Source: Pseudoneurospora amorphoporcata (Eukaryota > Ascomycota > Sordariomycetes > Sordariales > Sordariaceae). From it: 64,000 bases of DNA. The notes beneath the pieces are model-generated. The model did no database searches and had not been told where the DNA came from. It saw only the letters and a program-made list of their open reading frames with translations. The translations under genes and the position numbers were made by a program. The stretch is taken from assembly GCA_033297205.1 (NCBI GenBank), contig MU859066.1, positions 62,001-126,000 of the forward strand. Reading direction: 5' to 3'. Positions 43,328 through 52,984 of this stretch are shown here, in pieces. The stretch's first letter is position 1; every line of letters begins with the position of its first letter.

Positions 43328-44488
43328 TTAGTTCATCTCCTCATCTTCGTCCTCCTCAACGTCCGTATCCTCCCAGACCTCATCGTCCTCAGCACCAATG
43401 ACGCCAAGCTCACCCCTGATGGAGTCCAGCAATTCTTGTGCGTGAGCTCCGAGTCTCTCATCTTCGTACTCGATGGCCGCATATGTCCGGAGGCACTGGG
43501 CGAGGTACTTGCGCGAGTAGCGCCAGATATCTTGCCATGTCTCGCCTTCAGGAGCTGGCGATTCTCCCTTTTTGATCTTCTCTCCCAGAAGGTATCTGCC
43601 GTAACCACTTAGATACCAGACTTCCACGGCGTGGTCATCTTCAATGATCAAGCGCTCTGCGACGTCTATCGCCTTCTCCTCCAATCCAACCTCGATCAGC
43701 AGTCGGACCAAGCTCACCCGAGTAGGAAACTGTGGCACGTTAGGGTCCTCGGGGTCGAGGTGTTCCCATAGCGCCATACTCCTCCTCAAAGCCTCCTTAG
43801 CCTCGTCCACCCTTGTTTGAGAAATGCGAACGTTGGCAACAGTTTGCCAGGTGTCGGCCAGCTCGGGTGCTAGCATGATGGCCTCGGTGATAAGAGCTTC
43901 GCATCGCTGCTCGGCGTCTTCCTCCCAGCTCAGATCGGTCATGTAAACCTCGGCCACGGCGCAGAGTATTGCCGCAAGTCGTCTCTTCTTTTCGGTAATG
44001 AGAGCCTCTTGTTGTTCCTTTCCGTGGGGCCTCTTCTCAAGCTCGTCGCTTAGAGTCTGGATCTGGAGGCGCAAAGCAGAGGCACCACGATCGTACCAAG
44101 AAACGCTGTCTTGTCCGCCTTCTTCGCTGAGCTGCGCAAGCCATAGGAACTTCTCGGGGCCTCCAGCAACATCCTCGGGGAGCGTGCCATCCTCATCTGT
44201 TTTGACCGCAGCAAGGAAGAACTGGCGAGCAGCGTCGATCTCGCCGAGCTCGACGTAGATATGGCCCAAGAGGGAGAGAGCGGCGCCAGCTAGTTTTCCG
44301 TCTTCACCAATAGCCTTGTAGGCGTTCTTTGCTGTCTGCCCCGCATTTTCAATGTCGCCGACCTCGAGCATCGCACTCGCATTGTTGAGGAGTTCTCTCG
44401 CGTTCACGTTCGAGGGTTGAGCGGCGCCTCTGGCGCGAGCCTTCGCCTTGTCCTTCTGGGACTTGTTTTTCGGCTTCGTGGGCGCCAT
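43328..44488 (-). CDS. acl4: Acl4-type TPR protein (assembly chaperone of ribosomal protein L4)
   Basis: 386 aa in one exon. A basic N-terminus (MAPTKPKNKSQKDKAKARARG) is followed by TPR-type helical pairs (NNASAMLEVGDIENAGQTAKNAYKAI, AGAALSLLGHIYVELGEIDAARQFFLAAVK, AILCAVAEVYMTDLSWEEDAEQRCEALITEAIML, DTWQTVANVRISQTRVDEAKEALRRSM, VSLVRLLIEVGLEEKAIDVAERLI, EVWYLSGYGRYLLGEKI), ending in a strongly acidic tail (EDDEVWEDTDVEEDEDEEMN). This arrangement matches yeast Acl4, which captures newly made Rpl4 and delivers it to the pre-60S particle. It converges on the GIR2-like gene at 252 bp. The start is the first ATG, and its sequence is family-typical. Confidence 0.9.
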   Translation of the reverse strand: MAPTKPKNKSQKDKAKARARGAAQPSNVNARELLNNASAMLEVGDIENAGQTAKNAYKAIGEDGKLAGAALSLLGHIYVELGEIDAARQFFLAAVKTDEDGTLPEDVAGGPEKFLWLAQLSEEGGQDSVSWYDRGASALRLQIQTLSDELEKRPHGKEQQEALITEKKRRLAAILCAVAEVYMTDLSWEEDAEQRCEALITEAIMLAPELADTWQTVANVRISQTRVDEAKEALRRSMALWEHLDPEDPNVPQFPTRVSLVRLLIEVGLEEKAIDVAERLIIEDDHAVEVWYLSGYGRYLLGEKIKKGESPAPEGETWQDIWRYSRKYLAQCLRTYAAIEYEDERLGAHAQELLDSIRGELGVIGAEDDEVWEDTDVEEDEDEEMN

Positions 44489-45830
44489 GTTGTCGGGAAG
44501 TATGAGGCCGATTCGAGGTAAGGAAGGAGTGGGTGGAGGTTGAAGATGGCGGTTTGTTGTTTACTACCAGCTTGCGGTTCTAGCGAAGTGACGGAATCGG
44601 TGATGTTTGGAACCGGGGAAATTTTGGCTTATCGTAGCCCACGATAACTGAAGAAAAATGCCCCACGATACCGTCAGGAACGAGATTCGCTGCACTGTGA
44701 CTAGCGCAGTACAGTACACAGTGTCCGGGGAAGAGGCCTAGACTAGAAGGGAATTCCCCACACTCCACGCGGATCCGGGGCATGTCATCCGCGTACATTT
44801 GTTTGTTAGTTCGAGACCTCTGGTCAACTTTCCTTCCTAGGTGTTTCAATATCTGATTAATCCGTACTAAAGCGTAATCTCACCTTGGATATACCGTGTT
44901 GAGTTTTTCTAATGCCTTTTTTATTTGCACCTAGCCATTACATCTTTATCCTTGTAGGCTTAGGACAGTTTGGGATAGATCTTGTCCAGTAGGTATGCTA
45001 GGAGTACCGATCTAACAAACAAACCAGCATCAGATTGTACAGACTTCGATACGGTAACTTACACAACATATGTACAGGCCAATACAAACTTGAAAGACTG
45101 TACTCCAAGTCTGATTCTCCAAAGTCACCACCCAAGACTTCTGAATACCCTCATTCCATTCCCTATTTGGACAAATATGCTGAACGATTGACCTACCTTT
45201 GCAACATGCATAGGACGCCCTCGTACACGACAATATGACTCCTATACGTATCACTCGGATGAGCGCGCTCAGGCTTTTAAGTCCTTACCCAACCTTGACG
45301 ATGTTGCATTGGAAAACGAATGATTGGCTGCCCTTTCTCGAAACGGCAACATCAAGATCCGGGCCCTGCTGTCATGTTTCAGAATGGGAGCGCCATCACC
45401 AGCATCACCATCTCCTTGGGCAACGCGCCCCCGCACGCGATCGCGCAGATGGAAACCATTGGAGGCTTGACAAAGTGAGACAAGTCTTCCGTCTCCCATG
45501 CCAGCGGGCGGCCAAGTATTTCCCGCTCATGTAACATCATGAAGAAGTGCTAGCAGCATTAGAACGTCACTAGAATTCCAACTGATTCCAACTACCTGGC
45601 GGTTTCTCCTAACCTCCTCTCGATACCTGTCTCTTCCGTTTGCGTCTTTCATTCTTCATCATCACCAACCTCGTCGCCGCTCATCTTCACGCCCTCCAGG
45701 CACCATGCATGTTCTATAAGAGTTATAACTTGACTTCAATCCTTCTCACCCGCTTCTGAAAGGAGCTCACTCACGATCACATCAAGCGCACTCCTTCGTT
45801 CGTTCGTGAAGCCAAAACCCAAACAACATC
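44489..45830. other. Divergent intergenic region (ACL4 / CFEM gene)
   Basis: Promoters of both neighbours. It includes a 7-bp inverted repeat CACTGTG/CACAGTG (44693-44699, 44717-44723), and TATAAGAG about 110 nt before the CFEM start. No gene recognised. Confidence 0.55.
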
Positions 45831-46679
45831 ATGATCTCAAACAGACTCATTCGTTTTGCGCTCATATGCGCCAGCTCATCACTCCTTTACACAACACCCG
45901 GACGAGCATCTCCCACATCATCATCCTCGTCCTCAACATCGCCAGCAGCATTTGTCTTCCCCTCCTGCGTCGAGAGCTGCGTCAATGTTTCCGGCTGCGG
46001 CATCGACAACCCGCAATGCATATGCAAGTTCTCCGGCAAGGGCATATTCCTCGAGCTAGCCTTGACCTGCATGTCCTACTACTGCGAAGCTGAGCTCCGC
46101 CGCGCCGAAGACACTCTGCTCGACATCATGGAAGCTGGTTGCAAATCGATCCGCCAACCGATCCCCGAGGAGAAGCTGGAGATAGCTGAGGCGTGGGCTA
46201 GCAGGCTGGTGAAGAACCTTCCGCCTTCGCCAACCATTGCGACTACCACGGTTCATCAGCCTGTTCCTACGACACTGGTTACGGTACAGCCGCCGCCGGC
46301 GGTGACGGCAACTACTACACGGGTGCCCCCACCAGCAAGTACAACAAAGTCAACGACGATAACGACTACGTTAGAATCGTCTTCATCATCAACAAGTATC
46401 ACCACTTCCCCATCAGACGCCACCACCTCCGCACCAGAAAGCACCAGTAGCAGCATCAGTACGAGCCGCACGCTTGAACCCCAGTCCTCCTCAACCAAAC
46501 CAGCCGACGAGGCAGCCACCTCCGCTCCTGTCTCCAACAAACCTCGTCCGGATTCGAGCCCGTATGGGCCGGGGCCAATTCCAAGTTCTGGCGTCAAGGG
46601 TGTGATGGTTTCATCATCCATCTTGCAATGGGTATCGGCACTTGTGTGTTTAACAGTCGCGGCGGCGGTGTTTGGATAG
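45831..46679 (+). CDS. CFEM-domain GPI-anchored cell-surface protein
   Basis: 282 aa, one exon. Signal peptide at the start (MISNRLIRFALICASSSLLYTTPGRA). The CFEM region at about 44-104 has the expected eight cysteines: PSCVESC, SGCGIDNPQCICK, LTCMSYYC, AGCKSI. It is followed by about 140 residues of Ser/Thr/Pro (wall-spanning, heavily O-glycosylated) and a C-terminal hydrophobic tail (SSSILQWVSALVCLTVAAAVFG), a typical GPI signal. CFEM proteins are fungal-specific; some bind haem or iron through an Asp in the domain, others act in appressorium formation or virulence. IDNPQ places an Asp near the usual ligand position, but haem binding is not certain. Poly-Ser coding repeats near 45912-45940 may vary in length. 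Confidence 0.92.
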   Translation: MISNRLIRFALICASSSLLYTTPGRASPTSSSSSSTSPAAFVFPSCVESCVNVSGCGIDNPQCICKFSGKGIFLELALTCMSYYCEAELRRAEDTLLDIMEAGCKSIRQPIPEEKLEIAEAWASRLVKNLPPSPTIATTTVHQPVPTTLVTVQPPPAVTATTTRVPPPASTTKSTTITTTLESSSSSTSITTSPSDATTSAPESTSSSISTSRTLEPQSSSTKPADEAATSAPVSNKPRPDSSPYGPGPIPSSGVKGVMVSSSILQWVSALVCLTVAAAVFG

Positions 46680-47207
46680 GTGATGGATGATATTGCGTGT
46701 GTTATGTTGACATGGGAGATAGCCCTGACGGTGGATATAACGAGGAAAGACAGAGCAGACAGGGAGGCAAGCGGACGCTTTGCACTGCGCGGCGGACATG
46801 CAGGAATAATGTATGAGTTATGTGTATATGAGGAAAGAACAGCAACCAAGAAGCGGGCTTCTTTGCTATGGTACGGGGAAACCTGATGGATATGTTATGT
46901 TAGAGAGCGGAGAGGGGAGAGGATTACCGTGGCATTTATGATACCCGAGCGAAAAAGTGATAATAGCGAGCTTGAGATGGCCTCCATGGTTGTATATTAG
47001 ACGATGGGCGGCGGTAGAGTCTGGGTATCTTCAAAATCAGAGCAATCTTAGTTATCCAAGAATGTTCATGATCATTCTGCACCAGTTACTCGACATTGCT
47101 TTCTCGGTCCAACCATTTTTTTTTTTCTTTAGTTACTTGTTTATCTAAATGCACACACAACTACACGAATTTACAAATTGACATTCACCTCTCTCTACTG
47201 CACGTGT
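46680..47207. other. Convergent intergenic region
   Basis: 3' ends of the CFEM gene (+) and MSH5 (-). Nothing gene-like; a poly-T run near 47118-47127. Confidence 0.65.
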
Positions 47208-50200
47208 TCACTCTTCAGATTCACCCTCGCCTACTTCTCCCCCATCCTCCTCGATCGTCAAGATGTCCCTCACCATATCCCGAACCGAACGACCGTTCAC
47301 GGTAGTACTCCCATCTTCCGGTAATTCCATGGCAAGAAACCGCCTAGCAACAAGCTCCGCATCCTTCAATGCCTTGATATCCTCATCACTGGGTTTCGAA
47401 AATACCTCCTCAATGTCTTCATCTCCTTCAAGCATGTCTAGAATCTCCTGGGCTCTCTTCAACACATCATCCTGGATGCCGTTGATCGCCGCACACATAA
47501 GTCCCAGGCTGTGTTCAGCCCGTCCAGGAACAAGGCGGTACAAATACGTGATTCGCTCTTCAACCTCTTTCGCCTCCGGGTCCAGTCGAACTTCCATGTG
47601 AGCATACGCCACGCCCTCCTCGGGTTTTAGGAATCCTTTGTTGAACACATCGTGAAAGTGCGTGCTCACGAGCATCCTGGGTCGATCCGCATCCAACTCC
47701 AGGAAGTGGTAGATATACGCTGCGAAGATGGCCGCGCCGGCTTCCATGGTGGTGCCTTTTCCAAACTCGTCTGCGAGAATGAGGCTTCGCCGGGTTGCGA
47801 AGTTGGTGGAGAAGGCTGCTTGTTTAAGATCGGTCATGAATGCGCTTTCGTCGTCCATGGCAGTTTCTCGGGTAGCGACCCGTGTCAAGATTCGATCCGT
47901 TATTCCGATTGTGGCACGCGTGACGGGCACGTAGCTTCCAATGTGTGCCAGATAGACGATTAGGGCGACCTGTTTCATGTAGATGCTCTTTCCCGAGCTG
48001 TTCGGTCCGGTCAGAATCAGGACCGACGACTCTTTAGGTTCGTCCTTGGCACCAATGAGATCAACCTTATCGTTTTCTTCCGATCCGCGGCCACCCTTGA
48101 GTAAGCAGTCGTTGGGGATGAAAGACGGTACGAGAAGCTCTTGGAGAGGGTGGCGTCCGCCCTCAATGTCAATGATGTTCTCGGATGTCATCTTTGGTCG
48201 CGCCCAGTTGTACTTCTCTGCAGCCAAAGCCAACGCAAACAGACTGTCAAGCTCCCCCACGAGTTCCGAGGCGCGAATCAGGGCATTTTCGTGCTTGTAA
48301 ACAGCTGCGGCAAGCTCCACGATGACCTCAATTTCCTCATCTGGATGACTGTCAGATACGTCTATAAGTTCAACATGTATATTCCTGGTTACTCACCTGC
48401 AATTTCTTCAGTTAAATCGCCATATATGTCGTCCAGCTCGACCATAGTCTTGTTCTTGTAGTAAGCCCGCTGATGGTCCGTCACCACCTGGTGCCACTCG
48501 TCATCTGCAACTCCCCTTCCGTTGAAAGCACCTTCTCCCGTTTCAGGGTTCAGAGTCACTGCGATGAGAAACCCAAGTCGGGGCACTATTGTGCATTCCT
48601 CGACATATTGGACAGCCCATCTTGGGACTTGCGCCAATACTTCTCGTCTGATATCGGAAAGCTCTTGGAACACCTGAGTATAGTCGTCCTTGAGCTCGTC
48701 TAATCTCTCACTGGCGCCTGGTAGGATTTCTGTTTGACCCGTGTCTTGTGACAACTTGAAGTCGATAGTGTTCACTATCATCTCTCCGGCCTGGAGAAGG
48801 CCCTGAGTGTCAATATCCTCTTGGAGCTGGTAGAAAATCATGTGTCAGCAGAGTATCCAACTGGACCCCTCTTTGACATATTGAATTACCTTTGCATAGA
48901 TGCTCAAGCCTTGGCCTCCCGCAAGCGAACGTATATCCTCCCGTAGTTGGGTTGCAATCATTGTGAACCGCAAAATCGCCCTCCAGTCATTGATCCGAAG
49001 AGATAGCTGCCCCCGTATTCGGTCAATACCACCTCTGACATGGTGCAATGCGGCCTTGATGTTCTTGACCTTTTTCAGCTGCCTCCGTATGCTTGCTGCA
49101 ATATCGCTGTTCTCGGGGCGGAGAAAGACCGCAATGGTCCTCTGTCTCTCTTCGATAACATCGACATCAAGGCTTGGTTGAAAGAGCATTTGACGGAGTC
49201 TTGCTTTCCCTTGGACCGTGCCTGCTAGAGCTTGGAGGAGCCCGGCAATCGAAAGGCTTTCCTTGACTTTGTTCTCGGAGCCTCCAAGGTACTGGCGTTG
49301 CGGGTTTGGGTGAAGCTCTGTTCGCATTATCTGTAGCGACAACAAGGCGTCTGCACTTATGAGCATCACATCTGACTGCGAACTCATGGTGATTGCCTTG
49401 ACTCTGAAAGAGATTGGTGCCTCGGCACCAGGGGCGAGATATTCAGTGCTGCGGCGACGCTCAAGGTCACTCAACACGGCCCCAGCACAACCAATCGAAA
49501 GATGGCTACTGAGATTGACTGTCTTCTCTAGACGCACCAGTCGTCTGTGGCTCGAACCGCCAATGCAATGCACGGCGTCTTCGTCTTCTTCCCCTGGCGG
49601 CATCTCGTCTCCGGAAGACGCATCGTTGTAGAGCCCTAAAAGCGCTTTTTTGCTTGCGTCATAGTCAAATTCTGCACTGACAAGATGGCGAAGGATATAG
49701 AGCCCTCGAATTTCGGTGGCATCGTCGTCGTCAAGCTTTTGCGCATCCTGTTCGAGGAACTCGGTAAGTGTTTGGGGAGCCCTGTTTGGCACCATGATAG
49801 ACGTTGGTTGCGCTTGGAGGACCAAAGTGGCCACAGTTTCAATCCCGCCCATGGAGACGTCTTCTTCGATGATCAAAGTCTCATCAAGGACGATATAGTA
49901 TGCGCATCCGACCTTTCCATCTCTGTTCATATCGACAGCCATAATGACTTCGTTCAGTGCATCGGAAGTCTGCTCTCTGTACCTCTCCTCTTCTGCCTCG
50001 CCGTATCGAGAAATAGTGGCAGTATAGGCAGGACGGTGAGAAGTTGAAGATCTCGCGGTCATCGGCGTGGCGGAGGAGGATCGACGAAGATCTCTACTCG
50101 ATGCTCTTGGTAGGGTGGGCAATTTTGGAGAGCTTTGGGGTTCGCGTCGCGATGGAGAGGTAGATGAGAAAAGAGGCTCCACGGGTCTAGGAGATCTAAA

Positions 50201-50623
50201 ATTCAAGCCTGGCGGGGTAGACCGGAATGATGACGAAGATGTTGCCGATGGTCTCTCAGAGGCTACGGAGGCAGTGTGTCTAGATGACTGAAATCGAGTG
50301 CTTCGTATGTGATATCGGCTTTGACGGGATGACGATGACGATGTGGGTCGAGGAAGAGACTGTGATGACGCCCGAGGCCGTGGAGTTCTAGATGGTGTGG
50401 AATATGGTCGAGCAGCACTTCCTCTACGGCGGGCCGAAGGGGAGCCGTTTACATCTCTATGGGAAGAAGAAGTGACGCTTCGCCGACGCAAAGAGGCTCG
50501 AGACGAACTCGAAGCTGGACGGCGTGAAGCAGTTGTGGATGCTACCAAGCTTGAGGGGGTGACCGCCGGTGAAGTAGTAGAGCGGCCCGAAGGGTCACTA
50601 CTGACCTGAATGGAGGAACTCAT
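47208..50623 (-). CDS. msh5: Meiotic MutS homologue MSH5
   Basis: 1098 aa, exons 50623-48890, 48826-48397 and 48340-47208. Msh5 pairs with Msh4 as a clamp that stabilises Holliday-type intermediates and promotes crossovers; it does not do mismatch repair. After a Ser/Arg/Pro-rich N-terminus of about 220 residues come MNRDGKVGCAYYIVLDETL (where mismatch-binding domain I is missing, as in Msh5), LSIGCAGAVLSDLERRRS, lever and clamp helices, and the ATPase: Walker A TGPNSSGKS (832-840), SAFMTDLKQ, Walker B SLILADEFGKGT (907-917), switch LVSTHFHD, and the helix-turn-helix region ending EDGGEVGEGESEE. The two introns are 63 and 56 nt. The start is the first ATG of the frame. Most Msh5 proteins are about 830-900 aa; the excess is the N-terminal extension. 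Confidence 0.95.
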
Positions 50624-51227
50624 GGTCAAGAGGTTGACACCCTCACACTCTCATTGGTGGTATCGACGAGAGAGGTAAAGGAAGAGTGGAAAAATGGAGA
50701 TGAGGACGGGGGAGGGAAATGAGTAATAGACAGGATACCAGATGCTGGTGAGAGCTGCTAGATGAGGATGGGCGAGGTCAGCACATATAAGTACTTGAAT
50801 AAAAACACACGCTACTTGAAGGGGAAATTGAAAAGTGTGCGTTGGATTCCACGTCTTTCGATCAGAAAAGCAGTTTTGTGAAAGGGAAGAGTGGATGCCT
50901 CGGTGTGCATGACTTCTCATGTTCCGGCAGGAGCTCCCAAGCCATCCTACTATCCACATACCATCTGGCACACGCCCGACAACTTGGGAAGGAGCACATT
51001 GACCAACCGTGGATCAAGATACGTAAGGTATGAAGCGGCTACGAACTCCACGTGACGACCGCAGAGCCCAGAAAAGATACCTCTAGGTACCTCATCAATG
51101 CCATGAAAAGATCCTCTTCAAATTGATCCGCAGCAATGCATGTACCCCATGGTCCGGATAACATATAGCACCAACTCGACCGACGTAGGTCGTGAGGCTC
51201 CGATTGCATCCCATCCCGCAGGCTCCC
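50624..51227. other. Intergenic region upstream of MSH5
   Basis: Promoter of MSH5 and 3' flank of EMC5. No coding signal. Confidence 0.6.
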
Positions 51228-51753
51228 TCACTGCTTCACAAAATCGGCAAACTCTTTGCGCTGCTTTCGAATGTCGACAAAGCTGGGTCTGCTCTCCAAA
51301 TAGCTGAAGGGGTTGCCCAGGTAGTCCTTTTCCACCTCTCCGTTGTTGCCCAGGAACCCTTCCTCCCCTTCCCGCTCAATCTTACCGGCCCAGACGCGCC
51401 ATTGAATCGGCCGAAGCGGGCGCGTGCCCAGAACCAAGCCTAGCACAATAACGAGGGTTGCGACGATGGTCTCGATGGCAATGTCCACGGGTAGCGACGA
51501 TGCGACCGGAGTGGACGAGGTGAGTGTGCTCGTGGCCGCCGCCTTGAAGGATTGCAGTGCTGCGTGCTCTTGGGCCGAGTAGCATCTGTATTGTGCGCCA
51601 GATTATTAGATCTTAACCGGCCAGAGTAGAGTAGAGCAGAGTATCTAGCAGACAGGGGTCCGACGTGGTCGGGAGGGAGGGAGGGAGGAGTGCTTACGTA
51701 TGGGCGAGGAGAAGGCTGCCAAAGACGGTGATGGTTTTGGATATCCACGTCAT
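51228..51753 (-). CDS. emc5: ER membrane protein complex subunit 5 (EMC5/MMGT)
   Basis: 137 aa, exons 51753-51698 and 51585-51228 (112-nt intron). The EMC inserts tail-anchored and multi-pass proteins in the ER; subunit 5 was once annotated as a magnesium transporter (MMGT1). Two membrane spans: MTWISKTITVFGSLLLAHT at the N-terminus and IAIETIVATLVIVLGLVLG in the middle, separated by CYSAQEHAALQSFK, which is the family block. The C-terminal cytosolic part has LRPIQWRVWAGKIEREGEEGF, NPFSYLESRPSFVDIRKQRKEFADFVKQ, strongly conserved in fungi. Length agrees with the family. Splicing (CAT AC|A TGC TAC) is needed to reach the first span. A G-rich block sits just inside the intron. Confidence 0.95.
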
Positions 51754-52984
51754 GATTGACGTTATTCAAATGTACAATCGTAGCGTAAGAGGCGTCGAGA
51801 ATTGGGTCGTATGCGATGGGCAGATTCGGTTGCAGGCGGTTTGGCCGTCGAGGTGTCTGGAATGTAGATGATGGATTGTCGATGTCTAGTGCGCGATGTT
51901 TGACGTCCAAAGCTACAAGGTACGTAACGATGGCCCACTGTATAGTTGCATAGGTGCACACTTAAAATACAGTCTAGCTTGCCAGTAGACGGTATATGCA
52001 AAAGATTATGCTACTACCAAGCTCGGCCGAGGAAGCGGGGTTGTAGGGTGCCAATTGCGGCTCCTAGGATTCGCAGGGAGAAGACAACTCCCAAGTCACA
52101 ACCCTCATGCCGGAAACGTCGCGGCCGCCGTGCTCGTCATCGTCACCCACCTTCAACACGGAGCCTCCCGCTCAACACCATAGCCACCTCCACCGTATCA
52201 TGTTATTTGTTTACTTTTTTGTTTTTTGAATTGACTAATCACGACTGGAGATTGATCTTGAATGCAAGGCACCACCACCACGGCTTGACGGCTTAGACGG
52301 CAGCTGGACGGGAAGACCTACGGATGGGCATGTTCTTAAGATACACGCGCACGAGATACAGTACACATACCTTTACTTGGTAGAGATTGTTTGCTGCCGT
52401 GGCTCCAAAGTCGGTGAGTTTTGTCTACATTCAGATCAATAAGAAATCCCAGGTCGAGAGATGCCTGGCTTACATGCTTCGGTCCCGAGCACATACAAGC
52501 CTCAAGCCTCAAAGTACAATGGTGTGTTTGCGCCATGTGGTAAACATACATACAGGGTTCTCTATCCAAGAGGGTGTGTGGTTGTGGTATCCAAGGTATC
52601 TTTCTCCAATCCATGATTCATCCAATGCCTATTCCCAATTCCAAATTTCAGAATTCCGATCCCAAGACCCCAAACCCCAAACCCCGTTCCCTGTGCCCTT
52701 TCAATGTCCTCTACCCATGATTGATTGTAATCCATCCTAGACCCTGTCCCGTGTCCTGTTCTCGTTCCAGTTCCTTACTCCTGACCTTGCAACCTGGTTT
52801 CCCAAACTCCAGATTCCCAAAAAAGAGAGAGAGAGAGAGATGTGAAAAATGGACTTGTTCGGCCTCCCTTAACCACGCCATTGTGGCAATGCCCCCCGTT
52901 TCCCAAGATAGCATCATCATCTAAAAACACTAACTGACATGGGTATCATCCAGGTGGTTTGGTGACTGTACCCGTGACCATCAT
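51754..52984. other. Intergenic region
   Basis: Promoter of EMC5 and 3' flank of the HMG gene; includes a short GA repeat at 52824-52840. No gene recognised. Confidence 0.6.

Noticed and set aside
45912..45940. Possible Ser-rich repeat element in the CFEM gene
   Set aside because: Simple poly-Ser coding after the signal peptide, usual in fungal wall proteins; not a separate element.
51228..51753. Magnesium transporter (MMGT) as the functional call
   Set aside because: The family is now established as EMC subunit 5 of the ER insertase; the older transporter label is kept only as a synonym.
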